Source: Pseudomonas pseudonitroreducens | GTDB taxonomy: Bacteria; Pseudomonadota; Gammaproteobacteria; Pseudomonadales; Pseudomonadaceae | Direction: 5' to 3' | Assembly: GCF_021603645.1 (NCBI RefSeq) | Contig: NZ_BQHJ01000003.1 | Coordinates: 248,001-312,000, forward strand | DNA length: 64,000 nucleotides | The notes under the pieces: model-generated | Seen by the model: only the letters and a program-made list of their open reading frames with translations | Told to the model about the DNA's origin: nothing | Databases searched by the model: none | Translations under genes and position numbers: made by a program | Shown here: in pieces, positions 24,341 to 34,245 of the stretch | Position numbering within the stretch: the first letter of the stretch is position 1 | Layout of the letters: every line of letters begins with the position of its first letter

Positions 24341-25876
24341 ATGAAAATTCGTTCGCAAGTCGGCATGGTGCTGAACCTCGACAAATGCATCGGTTGCCAC
24401 ACCTGCTCCATCACCTGCAAGAACGTCTGGACCAGTCGTGAAGGCGTCGAATACGCCTGGTTCAACAACGTCGAAACCAAGCCCGGCATCGGTTACCCGA
24501 AAGAGTGGGAAAACCAGGAGAAGTGGAAGGGCGGCTGGAAGCGTAACGCCGACGGCTCCATCGTTCCGCGCATCGGTGGCAAGTTCCGCGTGCTGGCGAA
24601 CATCTTCGCCAACCCGGACCTGCCGGAAATCGATGACTACTACGAGCCCTTCGACTTCGACTACCAGCACCTGCACACCGCGCCCAAGGCCCAGCACCAG
24701 CCGGTCGCCCGCCCGCGTTCGCTGGTCTCCGGCCAGCGCATGGACAAGATCGAGTGGGGCCCGAACTGGGAGGAAATCCTCGGCACCGAGTTCGCCAAGC
24801 GCCGCAAGGACAAGAACTTCGACAAGATCCAGGCGGACATCTACGGTGAGTACGAAAACACCTTCATGATGTACCTGCCGCGCCTGTGTGAGCATTGCCT
24901 GAACCCGGCGTGCGTGGCGTCGTGCCCGAGCGGCGCGATCTACAAGCGCGAGGAAGACGGCATCGTCCTCATTGACCAGGACAAGTGCCGCGGCTGGCGC
25001 ATGTGCATCAGTGGCTGCCCGTACAAGAAGATCTACTTCAACTGGAAGAGTGGCAAATCCGAGAAGTGCATCTTCTGCTACCCGCGCATCGAGGCCGGTC
25101 AGCCGACCGTCTGCTCGGAAACCTGCGTAGGCCGCATCCGCTACCTCGGCGTGCTGCTGTATGACGCCGACCGCATCCACGAAGTGGCTACCTGCGAGAA
25201 CGAGCGCGAGCTGTACCAGAAGCAACTGGAAATCTTCCTCGACCCGTTCGACCCGAAAGTGATCGAGCAGGCTCGCAAGGATGGCGTCCCGGACAGCGTC
25301 ATCGAGTCCGCGCAGAAGTCCCCGGTGTACAAGCTGGCCATGGACTGGAAACTGGCCCTGCCGCTGCACCCGGAATACCGCACGCTGCCGATGGTGTGGT
25401 ACGTGCCGCCGCTGTCGCCGATCCAGAACGCCGCATCGGAAGGCCATATCGGTAGCGATGGGGTGATCCCGGATGTCGAGTCCCTGCGCATCCCCGTGCA
25501 GTACCTGGCCAACCTGCTGACCGCTGGCGATACCGCTCCGGTGCTGCTGGCCCTCAAGCGCCTGCTGGCGATGCGCGCCTACAAGCGCTCCGAGCATGTG
25601 GAAGGCAAGCAGGACCTGGACGTGCTCGCCAAGGTCGGTCTCACCGTGAACCAGGTGGAAGAGATGTATCGCTACCTGGCAATTGCCAACTACGAAGATC
25701 GCTTCGTCATCCCCAGCGCGCACCGCGAGGAAGCGCTGTCGGATGCCTTTGCCGAACGTTCGGGCTGCGGCTTCAGCTTTGGCAATGGTTGCTCCAGCAA
25801 CTCCGGCGTCAACCTCTTCGGCGGCAAGGCAACGGACAAGCGCAACGTCATCCAGACCGTGCAGATACAGGAGTGA
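24341..25876 (+). CDS. narH: Respiratory nitrate reductase beta subunit NarH
   Basis: 511 aa electron-transfer subunit carrying three [4Fe-4S] and one [3Fe-4S] cluster between NarI hemes and NarG. Four cysteine groups are visible: CIGCHTCSITC, CEHCLNPACVASC, CRGWRMCISGC (tryptophan replaces one Cys, the mark of the 3Fe cluster site) and CIFC...CSETC. Start 24341 (MKIRSQVGMVLNLDKC) follows TGAGGA. narJ starts 5 bp after the stop. Confidence 0.98.
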   Translation: MKIRSQVGMVLNLDKCIGCHTCSITCKNVWTSREGVEYAWFNNVETKPGIGYPKEWENQEKWKGGWKRNADGSIVPRIGGKFRVLANIFANPDLPEIDDYYEPFDFDYQHLHTAPKAQHQPVARPRSLVSGQRMDKIEWGPNWEEILGTEFAKRRKDKNFDKIQADIYGEYENTFMMYLPRLCEHCLNPACVASCPSGAIYKREEDGIVLIDQDKCRGWRMCISGCPYKKIYFNWKSGKSEKCIFCYPRIEAGQPTVCSETCVGRIRYLGVLLYDADRIHEVATCENERELYQKQLEIFLDPFDPKVIEQARKDGVPDSVIESAQKSPVYKLAMDWKLALPLHPEYRTLPMVWYVPPLSPIQNAASEGHIGSDGVIPDVESLRIPVQYLANLLTAGDTAPVLLALKRLLAMRAYKRSEHVEGKQDLDVLAKVGLTVNQVEEMYRYLAIANYEDRFVIPSAHREEALSDAFAERSGCGFSFGNGCSSNSGVNLFGGKATDKRNVIQTVQIQE

Positions 25877-25881
25877 CGACC

Positions 25882-26625
25882 ATGCCCATCTCAATGGAAA
25901 GTCACAGCCAACTGCTCAAGCTCAGCGCGCTGATGCTCGACTACCCTCGCGTCGAACTGCGCGAGGAAAGCCTGGCGCTGCACGCACTGATTCGCACCTG
26001 CGACCTCCCTGAGGCGCAGCGCGACGGTCTTGCCGTACTGCTCAACGAGCTCTGCAAGGGCGACATCCTCGACGTGCAGGCTCGTTACGACGGCCTGTTC
26101 GAGCGCGGTCGCTCGGTCTCGCTGCTGCTCTTCGAACACGTGCACGGCGAAAGTCGTGACCGTGGCCAGGCGATGGTCGACCTGATGGACCGCTATACCC
26201 AGGCGGGCCTGGTCATCGACGTCAACGAGCTGCCGGACTACCTGCCGCTGTACCTGGAGTTCCTCGCTCTGCAGGACGCCGAGGCGGCTCGCACCGGCCT
26301 GGCCGAAGTCGCGCACATCCTCGCGCTGATCGCCTTGCGCCTGGAAGAGCGTGGTAGCAGCTATGCCGCGGTATTCCACAGCCTGCTGTCGTTGTCCGGC
26401 GAGCAGCCGGACCTTGGTGCGCTCAAGCGCGACCGCGAGCAGGAAGTGCGCGACGACAGCCTGGAAGCCATTGACAAGGCCTGGGAGGAAACCCCGGTGA
26501 GCTTTACCGAGCCCGCCGTTGGTTGCCCGTCTACCAGCGCCCGGCGGATTTCCTCCGCCGCAGAACAACCCATGCAGTGGGTCGCCCAGCCGGTGCCGCA
26601 GATGCAGTACCGGGCGACCAGATAA
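25882..26625 (+). CDS. narJ: Nitrate reductase assembly chaperone NarJ
   Basis: 247 aa cytoplasmic chaperone needed for molybdenum cofactor and FS0 insertion into NarG before membrane docking. All-helical, with the NarJ-type segment LPLYLEFLA (about residues 115-125) and a long polar C-terminus. Start 25882 sits behind AGGAGTGACGACC; longer frames enter narH. Confidence 0.96.
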   Translation: MPISMESHSQLLKLSALMLDYPRVELREESLALHALIRTCDLPEAQRDGLAVLLNELCKGDILDVQARYDGLFERGRSVSLLLFEHVHGESRDRGQAMVDLMDRYTQAGLVIDVNELPDYLPLYLEFLALQDAEAARTGLAEVAHILALIALRLEERGSSYAAVFHSLLSLSGEQPDLGALKRDREQEVRDDSLEAIDKAWEETPVSFTEPAVGCPSTSARRISSAAEQPMQWVAQPVPQMQYRATR

Positions 26626-26636
26626 GGAGTCTGAAC

Positions 26637-27323
26637 ATGTCCCTCGATCTTCTAGCGTTCGGGATCTATCCCTACGTTGCGCTTGCCATCTGCCTGATCG
26701 GCAGCTGGGCGCGCTTCGACCTGTCGCAATACACCTGGAAAGCCGGCTCCAGCCAGATGCTGAGCAAGAAGGGTATGCGGGTCTACAGCAACCTGTTCCA
26801 CATCGGTGTGCTGTTCATCCTCGCCGGCCACTTCGTCGGCCTGCTGACCCCGCATGCCGTCTACGAGCACCTGATCAGCACCGAGCAGAAGCAACTGCTG
26901 GCAATGGTCTCCGGCGGTTTCTTCGGCATCCTCTGCTTCATCGGCCTGACCGGACTGATCCTGCGCCGCCTGACCAACGAACGCGTGCGCGCCACCGGCA
27001 ACGCGTCGGACCTGATGATCCTGCTGGTGCTCTATGCCCAACTGATCCTCGGCCTGTCCACCATCGTCGCGTCGACCCATCACCTGGATGGTTCGGTGAT
27101 GGTCATGCTCGCCAACTGGGCGCAGTCCATCGTCACTTTCCAACCGATGGCCGCTGCCGAAGCGATCGCGCCGGTATCGTTGGTCTACAAGCTGCACGTG
27201 ACCCTCGGCCTGACCCTCTTCGTGCTGTTCCCCTTCACCCGCCTGGTGCACATCGTCAGCGCCCCTGTGTGGTACTTCGGCCGCCGCTACCAGGTGGTCC
27301 GTACCAAGCGTCGCGCAGCGTGA
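26637..27323 (+). CDS. narI: Respiratory nitrate reductase gamma subunit NarI (cytochrome b)
   Basis: 228 aa with five membrane helices. It oxidizes ubiquinol on the periplasmic side and passes electrons through two b hemes to NarH. Candidate heme histidines are in LFHIGVLFILAGHFVGL (helix 2) and in KLHVTLGL and RLVHIVSAP (last helix). Start 26637 has AAGGAGT upstream. Followed by a hairpin repeat and then the parvulin gene. Confidence 0.97.
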   Translation: MSLDLLAFGIYPYVALAICLIGSWARFDLSQYTWKAGSSQMLSKKGMRVYSNLFHIGVLFILAGHFVGLLTPHAVYEHLISTEQKQLLAMVSGGFFGILCFIGLTGLILRRLTNERVRATGNASDLMILLVLYAQLILGLSTIVASTHHLDGSVMVMLANWAQSIVTFQPMAAAEAIAPVSLVYKLHVTLGLTLFVLFPFTRLVHIVSAPVWYFGRRYQVVRTKRRAA

Positions 27324-27327
27324 AGAA

Positions 27328-27408
27328 GCGGCGGATAACGCTCGCGCGTTATTCGCCCTACCAAACCTCGAACCCGTAGGGTGCATAACGCCACCGGCGT
27401 TATCCGCC
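27328..27408. repeat. Dispersed repeat pair (GGCGGATAACGC family) after narI
   Basis: GCGGCGGATAACGCTCGCGC then GTTATTCGCCCTAC, followed by GTAGGGTGCATAACGCC-acc-GGCGTTATCCGCC. Two hairpins separated by about 15 bp, without T-runs. A known kind of extragenic repeat in Pseudomonas; here it separates narI from the parvulin gene within a likely operon. Confidence 0.75.
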
Positions 27409-27426
27409 ATCCGGAGGTAAGCGAAA

Positions 27427-28245
27427 ATGAGTTGCTCCCACTACGAAGCCAAGGTCGAACACGTCGAGCTGCCGAAGATCGAAGTCAACGGCGTCGCCAT
27501 CGCCGAGGACGAGCTGGCCCGCGAGCTGCAATACCATCCCGCTTCCAGCCACGCCGAGGCGCTGTACTCCGCCTGCCGTGCGCTGGTCGTGCGCCAGTTG
27601 CTGGTGCAACGCGCCGACGCGCTGGGGCTTGTGGCCGACGCGGAGGAGGGCGAGGCCCCGGAAGAGGCGCGCATCCGCGCCCTGATCGACCGTGAGGTCG
27701 GCGTGCCCGAAGCTGACGAAGCCAGCTGCCGCCAATGGTACGAAGCCAACCCCAGCCGCCTGACTGCGCCCTGGCGCATGCGCCTGCGCCACGTGTTGCT
27801 GGGTTGCGCGCCGGACGACCTGGAAGGCCGCGCCAAGGCCCGCGAACAGGCCGAGGAACTGCTCGCCGAACTGCGTGCACATCCCGAGCGTTTCGCCGAG
27901 AAAGCCATGCGCTTCTCCGATTGCCCATCCAAGGACGACGGCGGTGATCTGGGCTGGATCGAGCCGGGGCAGACCGTCCCCGAGTTCGAGAAACGCCTGC
28001 TGCAACAACAACCCGGCCTGCTCGCTCATCCGCTGGAGAGTCGCTACGGCCTGCACGTGGTCGAGCTGATCGAGCGCGATGGTGGCGAGCCACTGGAGTT
28101 TGCCGAGGCGCGCCCGCGCATCGCCGCCTACTTGCGCGCCCAGGTGCTGCAGCGCGCAGTCAGCCAGTACATCAGCGTGCTGGCCGGCGAGGCGAAGATT
28201 GAGGGCTTTCTCTTCGATAGCGCAGAGTCGCCGCTGGTGCAGTGA
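27427..28245 (+). CDS. Parvulin-type peptidyl-prolyl isomerase of the nar operon
   Basis: 272 aa. An N-terminal helical SurA/NifM-like region (residues 1-115) precedes a rotamase (PpiC) domain at about 118-220 with WRMRLRHVLLGC, FAEKAMRFSDCPSKDDGGDLGW and GLHVVELIER. It has no signal peptide, so it should act in the cytoplasm. Start ATG 27427 has GGAGGTAAG upstream. The same gene follows narI in P. aeruginosa and some other denitrifiers; a role in folding or assembling NarGHI, as NifM does for NifH, is plausible but unproven here. Confidence 0.9.
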   Translation: MSCSHYEAKVEHVELPKIEVNGVAIAEDELARELQYHPASSHAEALYSACRALVVRQLLVQRADALGLVADAEEGEAPEEARIRALIDREVGVPEADEASCRQWYEANPSRLTAPWRMRLRHVLLGCAPDDLEGRAKAREQAEELLAELRAHPERFAEKAMRFSDCPSKDDGGDLGWIEPGQTVPEFEKRLLQQQPGLLAHPLESRYGLHVVELIERDGGEPLEFAEARPRIAAYLRAQVLQRAVSQYISVLAGEAKIEGFLFDSAESPLVQ

Positions 28246-28257
28246 ACCGGTTCCGGA

Positions 28258-28295
28258 CCCCTCTCTCCCGATTCCTCCCCCGGAGGAGAGAGGGG
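28258..28295 (+). terminator. Hairpin between the parvulin gene and moaA
   Basis: CCCCTCTCTCC (28258-28268) / GGAGAGAGGGG (28285-28295), 11-bp perfect stem, followed by CTTCGG rather than a T-run. A weak terminator or processing site. Confidence 0.45.
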
Positions 28296-28360
28296 CTTCG
28301 GAAACGGCCATGAATATCGGCCCTCGTCGTGGATGACGAAGGCCGGCCGGAGTGAACACC

Positions 28361-29347
28361 ATGTCCGAATGGATCGACGGCCAGGGTCGCAAGATCGACT
28401 ATCTGCGCTTGTCCGTAACCGATCGCTGCGATTTCCGCTGCGTCTACTGCATGTCGGAGAACATGCGCTTCCTGCCGCGCCAGCAGGTGCTCACCCTGGA
28501 AGAGATCGAAAGGGTGGCGCGCCTCTTCGTCGAGCGCGGGGTCAAGAAGCTGCGCCTCACCGGCGGCGAGCCGCTGGTGCGCCCCGGCATCGTCCATCTC
28601 TGCGAGCGCCTTGCCGCACTGCCAGGGTTGCGTGAACTGTGCATGACCAGCAACGGCTCCCAGCTGGTTCGGTTGGCTGGTGATCTGCGCGCCGCCGGTC
28701 TGACACGCCTGAACATCAGTCTCGACACCCTCGATGCCGAGCGTTTTGCCGCTATCACCCGCACCGGGCGCCTGGAACAGGTACTGCGCGGTATCGACGC
28801 CGCGCAGAATGCCGGTTTCGAGCACATCAAGCTCAACTGCGTGGTGATGAAAGGCCGCAATGCCGACGAGGTCCCAGCGTTGGTGGACTATGCCATCGCC
28901 CATGGGCTGGACATCAGCTTCATCGAAGAAATGCCCCTGGGCCAGGTGGGACGTGAGCGCGAAGAAAGCTTCTGCTCCAGCGACGAAGTCCGCGCACTGA
29001 TTGCCGAGCGTCACGAACTGCTCGACAGTGCCGAACACAGCGGTGGCCCGGCGCGCTACGTGCGCCTGGCGCAACATCCGAATACGCGCATCGGCTTCAT
29101 CTCGCCGCACTCGCATAATTTCTGCTCGACCTGCAATCGCCTGCGCCTGACTGCCGAAGGGCGCCTGCTGCTGTGTCTGGGCCATGAGAACTCCCTGGAT
29201 CTGCGCGGTCTCCTGCGTCGTCACCCTGTGCATGACGAACCGATCCTGGAAGCCCTCCGTAGCGCCCTGCAACGCAAGCCTGCCCGCCATGAGTTCAGCG
29301 TCGGCGATGTGCAGGTGCTGCGCTTCATGAACCTCAGCGGCGGCTGA
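28361..29347 (+). CDS. moaA: GTP 3',8-cyclase MoaA
   Basis: 328 aa radical-SAM enzyme that, with MoaC, makes cPMP. The SAM-binding [4Fe-4S] cysteines are C23, C27 and C30 ([11 protein letters not shown]). A C-terminal cluster is at [10 protein letters not shown] plus a later Cys (LLLCLGHEN). It ends in an MNLSGG-type tail; the MoaA C-terminal GG motif is functionally important. ATG 28361 has CCGGAG 8 nt upstream; a GTG at 28352 is an alternative. It closes the nar operon, with a strong terminator after it. Confidence 0.96.
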   Translation: MSEWIDGQGRKIDYLRLSVTDRCDFRCVYCMSENMRFLPRQQVLTLEEIERVARLFVERGVKKLRLTGGEPLVRPGIVHLCERLAALPGLRELCMTSNGSQLVRLAGDLRAAGLTRLNISLDTLDAERFAAITRTGRLEQVLRGIDAAQNAGFEHIKLNCVVMKGRNADEVPALVDYAIAHGLDISFIEEMPLGQVGREREESFCSSDEVRALIAERHELLDSAEHSGGPARYVRLAQHPNTRIGFISPHSHNFCSTCNRLRLTAEGRLLLCLGHENSLDLRGLLRRHPVHDEPILEALRSALQRKPARHEFSVGDVQVLRFMNLSGG

Positions 29348-29361
29348 AGCCAACCTCCCTC

Positions 29362-29384
29362 GGCGGGCACCTTGCCCGCCTTTT
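29362..29384 (+). terminator. Intrinsic terminator of the nar-moaA operon
   Basis: GGCGGGCA-cct-TGCCCGCC followed by TTTT, 14 bp after the moaA stop. Confidence 0.88.
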
Positions 29385-29405
29385 GCCTTGCCTGCCTATC
29401 TCGCA

Positions 29406-29440
29406 GAAACGGCGGATGACGATGTGGTCATCCGCCGTTT
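29406..29440 (+). terminator. Perfect 15-bp hairpin, second possible terminator
   Basis: GAAACGGCGGATGAC-gatgt-GTCATCCGCCGTTTC with a short central loop, followed on the plus strand by TGTATCTTTT. It may back up the moaA terminator; the stem sequence also resembles the GCGGATAACGC repeat family. Confidence 0.5.
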
Positions 29441-29466
29441 CTGTATCTTTTCGCCGGACAAAAGAA

Positions 29467-29500
29467 AAGCCCCTGCGACATGAGCGTATCGCGGGGGCTT
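29467..29500 (-). terminator. Terminator-like hairpin with T-run on the minus strand
   Basis: AAGCCCC.GCGA / TCGC.GGGGCTT with a 10-nt loop. On the minus strand it is followed by TTCTTTTG, yet no minus-strand gene lies upstream of it. The stem has one mismatch in the minus-strand reading. Confidence 0.4.
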
Positions 29501-29904
29501 CGGGCATTTGCCTAAGGTATAACCGTGGAAGCTACGGTAAATCATGCGAAAGAATCGTTTCGAATCCTCCTCGGATCGCTTCAGAACGCTTCCAGACTAA
29601 GGCGGGAGCCTGGCGCGCGACATTCCTCCGAAGGAGTAGCGAGTGGTGCGCAAAGGGGAGTGCGCTGTGCGGTCGCAGGACGATTGACGTTGTGTACTTT
29701 TTAGTCCAGATTGGATTTTAAGTTTACGCGCCAGCGCGCGTGGACGAACGATAACAAGCTGGTCGCCTGGGTCAGGGCAAGGCAATGCCGCTGCGACGTG
29801 TCACGTTGCGCCCCTGGACGAATCACAAGATGCCGATACTTCTCTGCCAAGACGCAGCGGCCGGCCGCCCGGCCCTGCCACCGAACATGCCACGGAGTTC
29901 ATCG

Positions 29905-30681
29905 ATGAATCGCAAAGCCCTGCTGGGCGGCCTGATGCTGGCCGCTTTCGCCACCCTCTCCCATGCCGACGACAAGCCGCTGCGCATCGGCATCGAAGCG
30001 GCATACCCGCCCTTCGCCTACAAGACTCCCGAAGGCGGCATCGCCGGCTTCGACTACGACATCGGCAATGCGCTGTGTGAAGAAATGAAGCGCAAGTGCC
30101 AGTGGGTCGAGCAGGAATACGATGGCCTGATTCCCTCGCTGAAGGTGCGCAAGATCGATGCCGCGCTGTCCTCGATCACCATCACCGAGGAGCGCAAGCA
30201 TTCGGTGGACTTCACCCACAAGTACTACTTCACCCCAGGCCGCCTGGTGATGAAGGAAGGCTCGCAGCTGGACGAGCAGTTCAGCCAGCTCAAGGGCAAG
30301 AACATCGGCGTGCAGCGCGGCTCCACTGCTGACCGCTTCGCCACCGAGGTACTCGGCAAGGCCGGCGCCAACGTGGTGCGCTACACCAGCCAGGACGAGA
30401 TCTACCTGGATCTGCTGGCCGGTCGCCTGGACGGTACTTTCGCAGACTCCATCCCGCTGGAGATCGGCTTCCTGGAAACCCCGCGCGGCAAGGGCTTCGC
30501 CTTCATCGGTCCGGAATTCAAGGACCCGAAATACTTCGGCGAAGGCGCCGGCATCGCGGTGCGCAAGGGCAACACCGAACTGGTCGGCCAACTCAACGCC
30601 GCCATCGACGCGCTGCGTGCCAATGGCAAGTACAAGGAAATCGAAGGCAAGTACTTCAAGAGCGATATCTACGGGGACTGA
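29905..30681 (+). CDS. Periplasmic basic amino-acid binding protein (Lys/Arg/Orn type)
   Basis: 258 aa type-3 solute-binding protein. Signal peptide at residues 1-20 ([18 protein letters not shown]), then [28 protein letters not shown] and the GRLDGTFAD core. It resembles the lysine/arginine/ornithine binding proteins. Start 29905 follows CGGAG. No permease or ATPase gene is adjacent, so it must share a transporter encoded elsewhere. It sits next to dauR-dauA-dauB; in P. aeruginosa the equivalent gene also flanks the dau genes, suggesting arginine (possibly D-arginine) binding. Ends in an intrinsic terminator. Confidence 0.88.
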   Translation: MNRKALLGGLMLAAFATLSHADDKPLRIGIEAAYPPFAYKTPEGGIAGFDYDIGNALCEEMKRKCQWVEQEYDGLIPSLKVRKIDAALSSITITEERKHSVDFTHKYYFTPGRLVMKEGSQLDEQFSQLKGKNIGVQRGSTADRFATEVLGKAGANVVRYTSQDEIYLDLLAGRLDGTFADSIPLEIGFLETPRGKGFAFIGPEFKDPKYFGEGAGIAVRKGNTELVGQLNAAIDALRANGKYKEIEGKYFKSDIYGD

Positions 30682-30701
30682 TCTTTTCGTCGAGTCCTGG
30701 A

Positions 30702-30734
30702 AAAGGCCGCCTTCGGGCGGCCTTCTTGCTTTTC
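30702..30734 (+). terminator. Intrinsic terminator of the binding-protein gene
   Basis: AAGGCCGCC-ttcg-GGCGGCCTT followed by CTTGCTTTT, 20 bp after the stop. Confidence 0.88.
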
Positions 30735-30757
30735 GTAGGAGCGAGTTTGCTCGCGAA
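30735..30757 (+). repeat. Single REP element
   Basis: GTAGGAGCGAGTTTGCTCGC plus GAA, one change from the family. Directly abuts the preceding terminator. Confidence 0.8.
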
Positions 30758-30788
30758 CCTCACTCTGCCGCCGCTTCAGACCCGCTTT

Positions 30789-30826
30789 CGTAGGATGGGT
30801 GGAGTGAAGCGATACCCATGCTGTCC
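30789..30826 (+). repeat. Single copy of the CGTAGGATGGGTGGAG repeat
   Basis: CGTAGGATGGGTGGAGTGAA followed by GCGATACCCATGCTGTCC, same family and almost the same extension as at 14341. Confidence 0.8.
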
Positions 30827-30889
30827 CGCACACTGGCTCTTGCCGGGGATGGTGTTTCGCGCCGCTTCGGCGTGTTCGGAGATTTCTTG

Positions 30890-31125
30890 TTTCGCCCCTC
30901 GGGCGAGTCCCTTTTGTCAAACGCCACAAAAGGAACCAAAAAGTCTTGCCCCGGACATCCGGTTTTTCGCTTGGGGCGAAAAATACCCTCGCTGAAGCGA
31001 AGTTTCAGGGGCCCGCGGCGAAGGGCCATCCCTGGCCCATCGCCGCTCTCGCGACATCCATGTCGCTCAACCACTGAAACTCCGCTTCAACGATGCCTCC
31101 TGAACGGGGCATTCGGCGCGTGCGG
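30890..31125. repeat. Long dispersed extragenic element, about 240 bp
   Basis: Runs from CCCTCGGGCGAGTCCCTTTT through CAAAAGGAACCAAAAAGTC, CGAAGTTTCAGGGGC, CATCCCTGGCCCATCGCCGC and CCACTGAAACTCCGC to CTCCTGAACGGGGCA. I recognise it as a widely scattered element in Pseudomonas and related genomes, often mis-annotated as small proteins. It contains nested inverted repeats (GTTTCAGGGG / CCACTGAAAC; GCGAGAGCGGCGATGGG region). Function unknown; no transposase. Limits are approximate. Confidence 0.6.
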
Positions 31126-31162
31126 ACGTTTCTCTGGAAGATTTTTAAAAGCCAAAGTGAGG

Positions 31163-31237
31163 TTCGCGAGCAAGCTCGCTCCTACGAAGAGCGCACCGCG
31201 CATTACGCAAGACTGTAGGAGCGAGCTTGCTCGCGAA
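31163..31237. repeat. REP pair, tail-to-tail
   Basis: TTCGCGAGCAAGCTCGCTCC...ACTGTAGGAGCGAGCTTGCTCGC: the two REPs point outward, opposite to the arrangement at 5395. Lies 30 bp after the dauR stop. Confidence 0.9.
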
Positions 31238-31267
31238 CCGGAGCGAAAAGCGCGCGAAGAAGTCGGC

Positions 31268-31891
31268 TCACACCTCCTCCTTCAACTCCTTCAGGTGCTT
31301 GTACACCGTCGCCCGGCCCATGTTCAGCACGTTGGCCACATAGTTCGCCGCGCTCTTGCCCTTGAATGCACCTTCGGCGTGCAGGGCCAGGACCAGTTCG
31401 CGCTTGTGGTCGCGGCTGAGGGTGGACAGGCTCAGCTGGCGCTGCTGCAGCCAACCATGCAGGAAGGTATTGATGCGCTCCTGCCAGTCGTCGCGGAACA
31501 GCGCGTCCGGCTGCGGGATGACCTTGCTGGAGGAGAGGAACAGGTCCAGCGCCGCCTTGGCGGTCTCGAACAGCGTGATGTTGAGGTTGATGCACAGCAC
31601 CGCCAGCGGCTCGCCCCTGGCATCGCGCAGCACGCTGCTGATGGAGCGAATCTTCTGGCCATCCCAGTTGAGCTTCTCGTAGGGGCCGATGTTGCGCTCC
31701 TCACTGCCGCCTTCGAGCATGTCCTCCAGCGCGGAATCATCGCCGATCTCGCGCTTGGAAATGTTGTTCGCCAGGTAGGCCACGCGCTGGTTACGCAGGT
31801 CGTGGATGACCACTTCGGCGTGGGGGAAGAACAGCGCGGCGATGGCATCGGCGATGGCCTTGTAGTTGTCCAGCGGATCAGCAGCGGTCAT
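31268..31891 (-). CDS. dauR: DauR-type (YheO/DauR) transcriptional regulator
   Basis: 207 aa. N-terminal PAS-like YheO domain (about residues 8-125: IADAIAALFFPHAEVVIHDLRNQRVAYLANNISKR, quoted in part) and a C-terminal HTH (KGKSAANYVANVLNMGRATVYKHLKEL). In P. aeruginosa DauR represses dauBAR and is relieved by D- or L-arginine. ATG 31891 was preferred over a TTG two codons upstream. It lies 89 bp downstream of dauA on the same strand, as in the P. aeruginosa order dauB-dauA-dauR. Confidence 0.88.
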   Translation of the reverse strand: MTAADPLDNYKAIADAIAALFFPHAEVVIHDLRNQRVAYLANNISKREIGDDSALEDMLEGGSEERNIGPYEKLNWDGQKIRSISSVLRDARGEPLAVLCINLNITLFETAKAALDLFLSSSKVIPQPDALFRDDWQERINTFLHGWLQQRQLSLSTLSRDHKRELVLALHAEGAFKGKSAANYVANVLNMGRATVYKHLKELKEEV

Positions 31892-31980
31892 GGGCAAGGC
31901 TCTCGGGGCGATGAGACGGGCGATGGAGCGGGCGCTGGCGAGTGTGCCGCAAGCGCCCGCGGGCTGTCACGGGCGGCGGC

Positions 31981-34072
<2,092 letters not shown>

Positions 34073-34158
34073 GGCGAAGCTCCAGATGTGGATTTATTTT
34101 TCCATTCTGGACTCTATTGTCTTTATCGACAAGCGCGGGTGGTCGGATGGGCTACCCC

Positions 34159-34238
34159 TGTAGGAGCGAGCTTGCTCGCGAACGCATTTTGCCGGAGGTT
34201 CCGGTGCCGCGCGGTTCGCGAGCAAGCTCGCTCCTACA
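34159..34238. repeat. REP pair (REPIN), head-to-head
   Basis: TGTAGGAGCGAGCTTGCTCG at the left and an inverted copy ending CTCCTACA at the right. Sits between dauB and the chemoreceptor stop. Confidence 0.92.
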
Positions 34239-34245
34239 GGGGGCG

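Larger units (their letters stand above)
29385..29904. other. Gene-free region after moaA with two more hairpins
   Basis: About 520 bp with no credible ORF. It holds the perfect inverted repeat at 29406-29440 (GAAACGGCGGATGAC and its inverse, 6-nt loop, then TGTATCTTTT) and the hairpin at 29467-29500 (AAGCCCC...GGGGCTT). The rest up to the binding-protein gene is AT-richer than coding DNA and probably carries its promoter. Confidence 0.5.
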
